Positions 1 to 5,702 of a stretch of 10,485 nucleotides of DNA are shown one piece after another. This DNA comes from Deltaproteobacteria bacterium. Its GTDB lineage: Bacteria > Myxococcota_A > Polyangia > Palsa-1104 > JAEUJZ01. Under the pieces are notes generated by a model, which ran no database searches, was not told the DNA's origin, and saw only the letters and a program-made list of their open reading frames with translations. Location of the stretch: contig JAGNNG010000025.1 of the NCBI GenBank assembly GCA_017990795.1, positions 1-10,485 on the forward strand. Reading direction: 5' to 3'. Position 1 is the first letter of the stretch. Every line of letters starts with the position of its first letter. Both the position numbers and the translations under genes were made by a program.

Positions 1-810
1 CTACAGGACGGCGGCGGGCTTGGCTCCGATGGCATTGTCGGGCCGAAGACCTTGGAGCAGCTGCAGAAGCTGGACCAGCTGCCCGAGAAGCCAAAGCCGG
101 GCGACGATGCCGACAAAGTCGACCATATGCCTGACGATCCGGCGATGGCGGCGGTGCTGATGTTTAACCGCACTCGCGTCGCCAACGCCAAGGAAGACCT
201 AAGCGCCAATCAGCAAGCGGACATGAAGGCGTTTTTGAAGAACTGGGAGAAGAACAAAGCCCGCTACGACGCGGTCGCGCAAAAGGCAGGCATTCCCACC
301 AAGCTGGTGGCCTCGCTGCACTGGCGCGAGAGCACGGGCGACTTTGGCACCTACCTGCACCAGGGTGATCCGCTCGGCGAAGAAGCGGTCAATGAGCCCA
401 AGCCGAGCCAAGTCTACGACACCTGGGAGCCTGCGGCGCAGGATGCTTTAGGCCAGAAGAAGCGCATCCAGAATGCGTACAAGATCGACTCAGCCACGAC
501 CGATGAAGCGACGCTGGTGAGCTACGCCGAGCGCTACAACGGCCTTGGCTATCACAACAAGGGACACGTCAGTCCCTACGCGTTCTCTGGCACGGACCAG
601 TACAAGGGCGGCAAGTACATCCGCGACCACGTCTACAGCGATACCGCCAAAGACGAGCAGCTAGGTGTGCTCTCGATGCTGCGCGCGATCGACAAGCACG
701 ATGCAGACGCTGCGGCCAAAGCAGCCAAAGCACTGCAAGACCAAAAGCCAGCCCCGCCTGTACCACCGCCTGCGCCCGAGACGACACCTGGGCATCAGTT
801 CGCTCAGTAA
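1..810 (+). CDS. Peptidoglycan-binding and lysozyme-like (endolysin-type) protein, 5' end missing
   Basis: The reading frame is open from base 1, so the N-terminus lies outside the window; the TTG at 52 is not the real start. 269 residues are visible. Residues 1-24 are the end of a PG_binding_1 domain, with the typical stretch GSDGIVGPKTLEQLQKL. After a charged linker, residues about 55-230 resemble the lysozyme-like domain of phage-type endolysins: HWREST (candidate catalytic Glu at visible residue 110), GTYLHQGDPLG, a later WEPAAQDAL segment, then ERYNGLGY (177-184) and SPYAFSGTDQYKGGKY. The C-terminus is an Ala/Lys then Pro-rich tail (about 235-269). Such proteins bind and cleave the glycan backbone of peptidoglycan. 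The next gene also looks peptidoglycan-directed. Whether it has a signal peptide or is part of a phage remnant cannot be judged from here. Family placement is from motif recall; the exact cleavage chemistry (muramidase or transglycosylase) is unproven. Confidence 0.8.
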   Translation, partial: LQDGGGLGSDGIVGPKTLEQLQKLDQLPEKPKPGDDADKVDHMPDDPAMAAVLMFNRTRVANAKEDLSANQQADMKAFLKNWEKNKARYDAVAQKAGIPTKLVASLHWRESTGDFGTYLHQGDPLGEEAVNEPKPSQVYDTWEPAAQDALGQKKRIQNAYKIDSATTDEATLVSYAERYNGLGYHNKGHVSPYAFSGTDQYKGGKYIRDHVYSDTAKDEQLGVLSMLRAIDKHDADAAAKAAKALQDQKPAPPVPPPAPETTPGHQFAQ

Positions 811-837
811 TCACTGCTACCGCTAGTTACCAGGCAG

Positions 838-868
838 GTCTGCTGACGGCCCCACTGCGCCGCCAGAC
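838..868 (+). other. Imperfect hairpin between the lysozyme-like gene and the next gene
   Basis: GTCTG (838-842) can pair with CAGAC (864-868) and CGGC (847-850) with GCCG (859-862), separated by an asymmetric internal loop. No T-run follows on either strand, so it is at best a weak terminator or a 5'-leader structure of the gene at 900. No convincing promoter hexamers were seen in this 89-base gap. Confidence 0.25.
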
Positions 869-886
869 GGGAAGACCCGCAGATAC

Positions 887-893
887 AAAGGAG
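887..893 (+). promoter_or_regulatory. Ribosome binding site for the small secreted protein
   Basis: AAAGGAG lies 6 bases before the ATG at 900. It fixes that ATG as the start, which also gives the protein a proper signal peptide. Confidence 0.8.
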
Positions 894-899
894 AAACCG

Positions 900-1436
900 A
901 TGGCGATGTTGAAAAAGCTCCTCGCGATTGCTGCGTGCTCGCTGGCCTTTTCGGTTGCTGCAACGACCGACGCCTTTGCAGACGGGTCCGAGGCTGAGGA
1001 TACGGGCGATGAGTTTGCTCCTGACCAGGTCGATGAGGACCCAGCCAAGCTGTCCCAGGCGGATGCGGCTGCCCGAATCGCGGCGGCAGGCATCGGCGTT
1101 TACTCCAGCGGTGGCTGCACCAACCGCAACAAGTCCAACTGCACCTCGTTTGAGCAGATCAACAGCGCAACCGTCAGCGGCATCATCACGCTGCGCAGCG
1201 CCAGCCGCTGCGCCATGACCATCACAGGTGGCACCGAGACCGGCCATGCCTCAGGCACCTACAGCCACTGGAACGGCTACAAGGTCGACATCACGCCGAC
1301 CACCTGCGTCACCAAGTACATCACCGGCAACTTCACCTATCAGGGCCGGCGCGGCGACGGGGCCCCTCTGTATAAGTCGGCAGCCGGCAACCTGTACGCT
1401 GACGAAGGCAACCACTGGGACATCACCTACTTTTAG
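900..1436 (+). CDS. Small secreted LAS/M15-like metallopeptidase candidate
   Basis: 178 residues. Residues 1-27 form a signal peptide (KK at 5-6, hydrophobic core, likely cut after AFA at 27). A competing weak lipobox reading (IAAC, Cys13) has a very short hydrophobic core and is less likely. Residues 28-60 are an acidic, Ala-rich linker. The C-terminal domain (about 62-178) holds SHWNGYKVD at 122-130, which fits the SxHxxGxxxD zinc motif of D-Ala-D-Ala peptidase and hedgehog-like (LAS/M15) proteins. DEGNHWD at 168-174 fits the ExxH part of the second motif. Predicted ligands are therefore His123, Asp130 and His172, with Glu169 as general base. Four cysteines in the exported domain (73, 81, 104, 136) could form two disulfides. 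This suggests cleavage of peptide bonds in peptidoglycan, matching the glycan-directed neighbour 89 bp upstream. I recall similar domains in actinobacterial secreted proteins, but no function; the motif match is seen, the enzyme activity is inferred. Confidence 0.7.
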   Translation: MAMLKKLLAIAACSLAFSVAATTDAFADGSEAEDTGDEFAPDQVDEDPAKLSQADAAARIAAAGIGVYSSGGCTNRNKSNCTSFEQINSATVSGIITLRSASRCAMTITGGTETGHASGTYSHWNGYKVDITPTTCVTKYITGNFTYQGRRGDGAPLYKSAAGNLYADEGNHWDITYF

Positions 1437-1487
1437 TCGCTACGGTCAGACGCCCTGCGGTGTAGCCCTCGCCCACGCGTTCCTGCG

Positions 1488-1515
1488 CTACGCTAGCCAG
1501 CCTCCGCTGGCGTAG
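1488..1515 (+). other. Bulged hairpin upstream of the DUF1513 gene
   Basis: CTACG (1488-1492) pairs with CGTAG (1511-1515). Four unpaired bases CTAG follow on the 5' side. An inner stem CCAGC (1497-1501) and GCTGG (1506-1510) closes a four-base loop, CTCC. There is no U-tract, so a classical terminator is unlikely. It lies 12 bases before the ATG at 1528 and could affect initiation there. The architecture resembles the hairpin at 8398-8426. Confidence 0.4.
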
Positions 1516-1527
1516 ACTCTGCGCGAC

Positions 1528-2610
1528 ATGACCCATGAAGGCACAAAAAAGGGCTACATCCTCGGCGGCGGCGGCTATCAAAGTAGCGACGGTATGCAGT
1601 ACCTGCTGGCGCTGCTTAACCTGGACCACGATCACACTGCGGGCGCACCAGAGCCAGCGCTACTGCCACTAGAATTCTTGGCGCACGGTCTGTGCATCGA
1701 TCCCAAAGATCCCGCCCGCGCCGCCGTCTTTGAGAAAAAAGGCCCTGGGGCCGCGCTGGTCAACTTAGCGTCGCGACAAGTTGAAACGCCAGTGCGAACA
1801 CCAGCCACCCGCAAGTTCTACGGACATGGCGCGTTCTCCATCGATGGCTCGGTGCTTTACGCGACCGAGTCACTGGTAGACAAGGACCTCGCGGGAATAC
1901 TGGTGGTGCGTGACAGCCAGACGCTCGCGGAGCTGGGTACTGTGCCGACGTATGGCAGCGCGCCTCACGACTGTCAGCTGATCGCGGACGGCACGATCAT
2001 GGTGGTAGCCAATGGCGGCGGCAGCTACCAGGCTGCGCTCGAAGCGCGCGGAGACAGCGATGACGCGGCAGCCAGCATCACCTACGTGGAGCTAAGCAGC
2101 GGCAAGCTGCTGGAAAAAGTACCTATCGCCTCGCCGCGCTTTAATGCAGGACACCTAGCGCTAACGCCCGCGGGCGATCTGGCAGTGGTATCGGCCCCGC
2201 GTGAGGGATTGCCAAACATGAACCAGCAGCTTGGCGCGGTGTCGCTACGCCCGGCAGGAAAAGCGCTGGTCACCCTTGAGCAGCCAGCCTCCGTCGTGCA
2301 GCGCATGCTGGGTGAGACGCTGTCTGTCGTTATCAATGAGCAGTCCCGTGTCGTGCTGGCCACGCATCCACTGGGCAACTGCGTCTCGATCTGGCGTCTG
2401 GACGACGCCCAGCTGGTCGGCTTGCTAGAGCTAACCGGACCGCGCGGCATCACCCTGACCTTGGATCGACAGTGGTACGTCGTTAGCCACGTCGCCGAAC
2501 GCAGCGTGCGTTTGACAGCGTTCTCGGCCAGCACTTACGAAAACACCGGCATCTACGTAGATCCCAGCTACATGAGCGGCTCGCACGTCTATGCGCACAG
2601 CTGGGACTAG
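1528..2610 (+). CDS. DUF1513 family protein (beta-propeller-like), no signal peptide
   Basis: 360 residues matching the DUF1513 pattern: AHGLCIDP near 52-59, a FYGHGAFSIDGSVLYATE block at 97-114, GSAPHDCQLIADGTIMVVANG at 143-163 (quoted here in parts: APHD 145-148, VVANGGG 159-165), and RFNAGHLAL at 204-212. The family consists of repeated four-stranded sheet units, as in WD40-like or YncE-like propellers. Members I know of are exported, often by Tat, and some sit beside iron-uptake genes such as imelysin-like and DUF1111 proteins. Here the protein starts MTHEGTKKGYILGGGG and has no hydrophobic N-terminus. An in-frame stop at 1513-1515 rules out an upstream extension carrying one. The ATG has no good Shine-Dalgarno sequence, so initiation may be weak. 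No iron-uptake gene is nearby. Family assignment is fairly firm; molecular function is unknown. Confidence 0.85.
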   Translation: MTHEGTKKGYILGGGGYQSSDGMQYLLALLNLDHDHTAGAPEPALLPLEFLAHGLCIDPKDPARAAVFEKKGPGAALVNLASRQVETPVRTPATRKFYGHGAFSIDGSVLYATESLVDKDLAGILVVRDSQTLAELGTVPTYGSAPHDCQLIADGTIMVVANGGGSYQAALEARGDSDDAAASITYVELSSGKLLEKVPIASPRFNAGHLALTPAGDLAVVSAPREGLPNMNQQLGAVSLRPAGKALVTLEQPASVVQRMLGETLSVVINEQSRVVLATHPLGNCVSIWRLDDAQLVGLLELTGPRGITLTLDRQWYVVSHVAERSVRLTAFSASTYENTGIYVDPSYMSGSHVYAHSWD

Positions 2611-2670
2611 GTGGCCACAGCGCAACCAGCCTCCGTTCAAACCAAAGACATCGCGACCGCTAAAGACATA

Positions 2671-2706
2671 AAAAAAGCCCTGCTCGGTTTCCCGGAGCAA
2701 GGCTTC
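2671..2706 (-). terminator. Intrinsic terminator of the cold-shock gene
   Basis: AAGCC-C-TGCTC (2675-2685) pairs with GAGCA-A-GGCTT (2695-2705), with one C/A mismatch and a short loop. Read on the minus strand, the stem is followed by a run of T (the complement of the A-run at 2670-2676), the classic shape for a rho-independent terminator. In the plus direction the tail is only CTTCTTAG, so it may weakly stop the DUF1513 transcript as well. Confidence 0.75.
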
Positions 2707-2711
2707 TTAGT

Positions 2712-2760
2712 GACTGCTGACAAGGGCTGGCTGATTGCCAGCGCGTTCAGACAGTCAGTC
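2712..2760 (-). other. Nested stem-loop in the cold-shock gene 3' UTR
   Basis: A perfect inner hairpin, GCTGGC (2726-2731), loop TGATT, GCCAGC (2737-2742), sits inside an outer stem formed by GACTGCTG (2712-2719) and CAG-T-CAGTC (2752-2760, one bulged base). On the minus strand it falls between the cold-shock stop codon and the terminator, so it would be part of that mRNA's 3' UTR or a processed small RNA. Confidence 0.4.
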
Positions 2761-2801
2761 GCCAGGCATACAACCTAGACGACTGCGCTCGTCGTTGTGT
2801 G

Positions 2802-3005
2802 TTAGACGGGCTTAACGTTAGCGGCCTGGAGACCTTTTGCGCCCCGGGTCACTTCGAATTCAACCTTCTGCCCCTCCTGAAGAGTGCGAAAGCCCTCAGA
2901 GTGGATTGCGGTGTGGTGGCAGAAGACATCTTCGCCGCCATCATCCTGAGTGATAAAGCCAAAACCCTTAGAATCGTTAAACCACTTAACTGTACCGCTA
3001 GCCAT
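2802..3005 (-). CDS. Cold-shock protein, CspA type
   Basis: 67 residues, the normal length for a single cold-shock domain. It binds single-stranded nucleic acid and acts as an RNA chaperone or antiterminator in the cytoplasm. The N-terminus MASGTVKWFNDSKGFGFI contains RNP1 (KGFGFI, 13-18). RNP2 is DVFCHHTAI (26-34), with Cys where Val is usual and His-His where many proteins have His-Phe. The C-terminus QKVEFEVTRGAKGLQAANV is typical. The ATG at 3005 was chosen because it starts the domain exactly and GAAAGAAG lies about 7 bases upstream. The frame is open for 78 more codons upstream (to 3239), but that part has no domain similarity and contains the previous gene's terminator, so it is leader. 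The gene is monocistronic, bounded by terminators at 2671-2706 and 3188-3224. Cold induction is known for some family members only and is not shown by this sequence. Confidence 0.95.
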   Translation of the reverse strand: MASGTVKWFNDSKGFGFITQDDGGEDVFCHHTAIHSEGFRTLQEGQKVEFEVTRGAKGLQAANVKPV

Positions 3006-3093
3006 GTAAACACTTCTTTCCCGAATGCGAATGGCGACATGCCGTCCGCAGCCAAAGCCTCTATTTGCTTGGCTGATGAAACCTAGCCGAAAA

Positions 3094-3127
3094 GTTTTGC
3101 AAAAGCGAGCACCAGAAATTGCAAAAC
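3094..3127. promoter_or_regulatory. AT-rich inverted repeat in the cold-shock gene leader
   Basis: GTTTTGCAA (3094-3102) and TTGCAAAAC (3119-3127) are perfect inverted copies separated by 16 bases. The left copy overlaps a 10-bp palindrome, TTTTGCAAAA (3095-3104). The element lies 89-122 bases upstream of the cold-shock ATG. It could be a protein-binding site or an mRNA leader hairpin. I could not identify a convincing -35/-10 pair, so the transcription start is unknown. Confidence 0.35.
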
Positions 3128-3187
3128 ACTTTGATTTTCGCGGACCTAGGTCGCTTACCGACTTAACCCCGAGGCCAAACGCGAAAA

Positions 3188-3224
3188 TTGCCAGCGCACC
3201 TTCGTACAAAAGGCACGCTGGCAA
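3188..3224 (-). terminator. Terminator hairpin downstream of the EF-hand membrane protein gene
   Basis: TTGCCAGCG (3188-3196) pairs perfectly with CGCTGGCAA (3216-3224). After a symmetric CA/CA internal loop, CCTT (3199-3202) pairs with AAGG (3210-3213) around a seven-base loop. On the minus strand the stem runs into AATTTTCGC, a short U-tract. It begins 45 bases past the stop of the gene ending at 3270 and separates it from the cold-shock gene. Confidence 0.6.
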
Positions 3225-3269
3225 AGTCTTGTACTGCATGGGAGCGTGATTACTGCGAGCGGCTACAAG

Positions 3270-5474
3270 TTACTTGGTAGCCGACGGGGCGGCAGTCGCG
3301 GCAGCAGGTGCTTGGTCCCCAAGGACCGCCGTACTCTTGGCGGCTGCGGGCAGATACGCATCTAGCTTGCCCAGGTACCAAGACACACCCGTGCAGAGCA
3401 GCGCGAGCAAGAACAGATATATCGGTAAGCGGCTCGGCTTTGGCGCAAACGGATCTTTCAGCGAGCGCTTGGCGCCTTCAGGCAACGTCGCAGTGGTCGT
3501 CAGCGCGCCACCAAACGGCACATTGATCATCGCCTTGCCGTTTATCGCCCAGCCGCTGGCATCCAGCAGCGGAGCCAGGTTGCGCTGACGCAGCTTGAGC
3601 CAAGCGATAAGCATCGACGGCCCCGAGATCGCCAGCAGCATGCCCAGCACGCCCAGCGGAATCCACCAGCCCATGCCCAGCAGATAGCCCAGCAACGTCG
3701 TTACGAAGGTAGTTAGGCCAGCTACAGCCACACCCAGAGCCGCCACGGCCCCAACATCTATCTTCTTAGGCTCTGCGGGCTTTTCGACGGCTTTGGTCTT
3801 GTCTGCTTGAGCGGTCGACTCGGCCAGCTTGGCAACATTGGCCTTGGACTCCGCATCAGCCGCCGCAGCGCGCTTGCTTACTTGCTCTTCCACCATCCGC
3901 ACAAAGCTCTTGTAGGGCGACCAGAAGGCCTGACGGATGCTGAGGGGATTTTCGATGATCTTGGTAATCGTGGCGTCCCAGTCGCGACCTGCGCGGTCAT
4001 AAAAGATGCCGTTTCTACCAACCATCAAGTTGTCGGAGTCACCACTGGTAAACGCAGCAGCAATGCTCAGCTTCTCACCATTTGGCCGCACGCAGTCGCA
4101 GTAGGCGAGGTAGCACTTGGCCAGACCCGCCAGCGCCGCATGCTTGCCGGCGTCCTCGACCCGCATCACCAGGTCGCAAGCACGACCGTCCAGGTACAAG
4201 GTCCCCGCCTGAAACACCGCCCCTTGCTGGCCGTAAAAGTCAGAGAAATTTACAAAATTGCGGAGCAGCTTCGCCAGGTCCCGCTGATACCGCACCATGC
4301 GCTCAACCAGCTGGACTTTGGAGTTCTCATCCTCCACTGCTTTGTCCTGTGCCAGCAGCGACATGATGCGATCTTTGGCGCCACTTTTGAAAAGCTCCGT
4401 CAATCGCGGCAGCCCCAGAGGATGCACAACAGATGCAGGCCGTTCGCCCAGCCAAGCCTGGTAGCCAGCCAGCTTCGCCTGAAGAGACAGCCACTCCGCT
4501 TCCGTGAGCTGCTGCTTGGATGCGCCCAGTAGCGGAGAAATCGCGCAGCTAACAAGCTCGGCTACGGCTGCGGCCCACGCTGGGTTTACCTGATCGCCCA
4601 GCGGTAGAGGCCGTCCAGCCTCGACCCGCGCAAGCGGTAGGCGTGCAAGCTCAGCGCTAGCAGCACTTAAGTCTTTGGTCGCCAGCGCCACAAAGTCCGC
4701 ATCTGCCCCATTGAAGGCAGCAGCAGCTCGCGGGTCGATGCCAGCGACCCGAGCCCGGGTGAAGTAGTCATCTACCTTCACTTTCAGCGCAGCCACTGCT
4801 GCTGCCGCAGCGGCAGTCTGCTCTCCAAGCGGCATCACGGCCTTATTGCCCAGGGCCTTGTCTTGCCAAGCCACCAGCGCAGCAGCTTCCGCAAAGAACT
4901 TGTCGACATGCTCTTGCGTGATTCCCGGCGTGCCCGAGCGGTCCTTTACCGAGCCACACACCGTCATGATGTCGGTAATCGCCTGCTGCGTTGGCACGTC
5001 ATCGGTCGCGTCGGCGCTAAGTACCCCGTCGCCGTTTAGCCGAGTGCCCGCAAAGATCTTTGCGGTGTCGGTGACATCTTCTAGTGCAATCGCCTTGGCG
5101 TCCGCCTTGCCCAGGTTCTTTAGGATGGCGCGCGCCCCCTTTAGTACCGCAGCCCCCGCCTCTGTTTTCTCGTTAATCCCTGATAGGGAGACGGCGTCAG
5201 AGCCCTTCAGCAAGTCATCCGGATTCTTCCAGACATCTCGCGCCCACTTAATGGCTGCGACAACCTCTGGTACTCGAATGCGCCCATCCTGGTCCGTGTC
5301 CACCAGCGCCAGGGTCGCTGCATCCAGCTCGGTCCCCTTTACCGGACACGCCAGCGCCAACCACAGCTTTTGGTCCAGTTGGTCCAGATTGACCAGATCG
5401 GCTCCGGACCCGATCACTACTTGTTCTACCCCACCGGCACGGTAAAAGTTCCACTTGTGCGTCGCTGTCGCCAT
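3270..5474 (-). CDS. EF-hand-containing membrane protein of unknown function
   Basis: 734 residues. No catalytic domain is recognised. Near the N-terminus DTDQDGRIRVPE (59-70) is a complete EF-hand calcium loop, with Asp59, Asp61, Asp63, Gly64, Ile66 and Glu70 in the expected places. A second, degenerate loop, LNGDGVLS (146-153), lacks the first Asp. The middle (about 160-530) is soluble and conserved-looking, with blocks such as YCDCVRPNGEKLS (458-470), GDSDNLMVGRNGIFYDR (478-494) and RQAFWSPYKSF (514-524). A Lys/Ala/Glu-rich linker (531-572) leads to three hydrophobic segments: about 574-600, 603-627 and 683-703. A low-complexity Ala tail ends the protein. With no signal peptide, the large N-terminal part is probably cytoplasmic. 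I recall similar uncharacterised EF-hand proteins in several Gram-negative groups, without a known role. The start has AGGAGG 11 bases upstream. It is transcribed divergently from the outer-membrane pair at 5703-8338. Confidence 0.85.
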   Translation of the reverse strand: MATATHKWNFYRAGGVEQVVIGSGADLVNLDQLDQKLWLALACPVKGTELDAATLALVDTDQDGRIRVPEVVAAIKWARDVWKNPDDLLKGSDAVSLSGINEKTEAGAAVLKGARAILKNLGKADAKAIALEDVTDTAKIFAGTRLNGDGVLSADATDDVPTQQAITDIMTVCGSVKDRSGTPGITQEHVDKFFAEAAALVAWQDKALGNKAVMPLGEQTAAAAAAVAALKVKVDDYFTRARVAGIDPRAAAAFNGADADFVALATKDLSAASAELARLPLARVEAGRPLPLGDQVNPAWAAAVAELVSCAISPLLGASKQQLTEAEWLSLQAKLAGYQAWLGERPASVVHPLGLPRLTELFKSGAKDRIMSLLAQDKAVEDENSKVQLVERMVRYQRDLAKLLRNFVNFSDFYGQQGAVFQAGTLYLDGRACDLVMRVEDAGKHAALAGLAKCYLAYCDCVRPNGEKLSIAAAFTSGDSDNLMVGRNGIFYDRAGRDWDATITKIIENPLSIRQAFWSPYKSFVRMVEEQVSKRAAAADAESKANVAKLAESTAQADKTKAVEKPAEPKKIDVGAVAALGVAVAGLTTFVTTLLGYLLGMGWWIPLGVLGMLLAISGPSMLIAWLKLRQRNLAPLLDASGWAINGKAMINVPFGGALTTTATLPEGAKRSLKDPFAPKPSRLPIYLFLLALLCTGVSWYLGKLDAYLPAAAKSTAVLGDQAPAAATAAPSATK

Positions 5475-5481
5475 GTTCTCA

Positions 5482-5496
5482 GTACCCTCCTGGTAC
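5482..5496 (-). promoter_or_regulatory. Shine-Dalgarno sequence in a hairpin loop, EF-hand protein gene
   Basis: On the minus strand GTACC-AGGAG-GGTAC can fold into a five-base-pair hairpin whose loop and first 3' stem base carry the AGGAGG ribosome-binding site (plus-strand 5486-5491). The site is 11 bases from the ATG at 5474, slightly long. The stem could modulate ribosome access. Confidence 0.5.
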
Positions 5497-5523
5497 GGGG
5501 TAGGACGAGAAACACAGACCTGT

Positions 5524-5553
5524 ATTCTAGGCCGCGCAAAAGTAATGAATGAA
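5524..5553 (-). promoter_or_regulatory. Candidate sigma-70-like promoter for the EF-hand protein gene
   Basis: On the minus strand TAGAAT (5524-5529) matches five of six bases of the -10 consensus. TTCATT (5548-5553), 18 bases upstream, is a weak -35. The predicted transcript would start near 5517, giving a leader of about 43 bases that contains the ribosome-binding-site hairpin. Confidence 0.35.
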
Positions 5554-5611
5554 CCCTACCTGTCCCCGTCCTTTGCTTCCATGAGGCAACCTGTGGCGTC
5601 GCTCAGCAGTG

Positions 5612-5620
5612 TGATACGAT
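5612..5620 (+). promoter_or_regulatory. Candidate extended -10 promoter for the outer-membrane pair
   Basis: TGATACGAT fits TGn plus a four-of-six -10 hexamer; no good -35 is seen. Transcription would start near 5627, leaving a leader of about 76 bases that includes the inverted repeat at 5650-5665. Weak evidence. Confidence 0.25.
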
Positions 5621-5649
5621 GTCGCATTCCAAAACGTCCAATCTGGTCT

Positions 5650-5665
5650 TTACACCTAGATGTAA
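5650..5665. promoter_or_regulatory. Inverted repeat TTACA-N6-TGTAA upstream of the DUF481 gene
   Basis: TTACA (5650-5654) and TGTAA (5661-5665) are exact inverted copies around CCTAGA, 37 bases before the DUF481 start codon. The size and position suit a dimeric repressor site or a small mRNA hairpin. No regulator gene is adjacent, so the binding protein is unknown. Confidence 0.35.
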
Positions 5666-5684
5666 CCCTGGCCTACGCACTCAA

Positions 5685-5692
5685 AGAGGAGG
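5685..5692 (+). promoter_or_regulatory. Ribosome binding site of the DUF481 gene
   Basis: AGAGGAGG ends 10 bases before the ATG at 5703. It selects that ATG over the in-frame upstream start at 5619, which would put 28 unrelated residues in front of a signal peptide. Confidence 0.8.
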
Positions 5693-5702
5693 ACTTTTTT
5701 CC

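Noticed and set aside
1..1436. Prophage remnant
   Set aside because: The lysozyme-like protein is endolysin-like, but no holin, tail, integrase or attachment site is visible, so a prophage call is not supported within this window.
3006..3239. 78-codon in-frame extension upstream of the cold-shock protein
   Set aside because: It has no similarity to a known domain, overlaps the upstream gene's terminator hairpin, and the ATG at 3005 starts the cold-shock domain exactly with a fair ribosome-binding site.
3807..4532. 241-codon plus-strand open frame
   Set aside because: It is antisense to the 734-residue gene, has no recognisable motif, no ribosome-binding site that I can see, and arises from the codon bias of the real gene.
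4846..5445. 199-codon plus-strand open frame with Ser/Ala-rich product
   Set aside because: Antisense shadow of the same gene; low-complexity composition is typical of such frames in GC-rich DNA.
5619..5702. Upstream ATG extending the DUF481 protein by 28 residues
   Set aside because: It would bury the signal peptide, while the ATG at 5703 has a strong ribosome-binding site and an ideal signal sequence.
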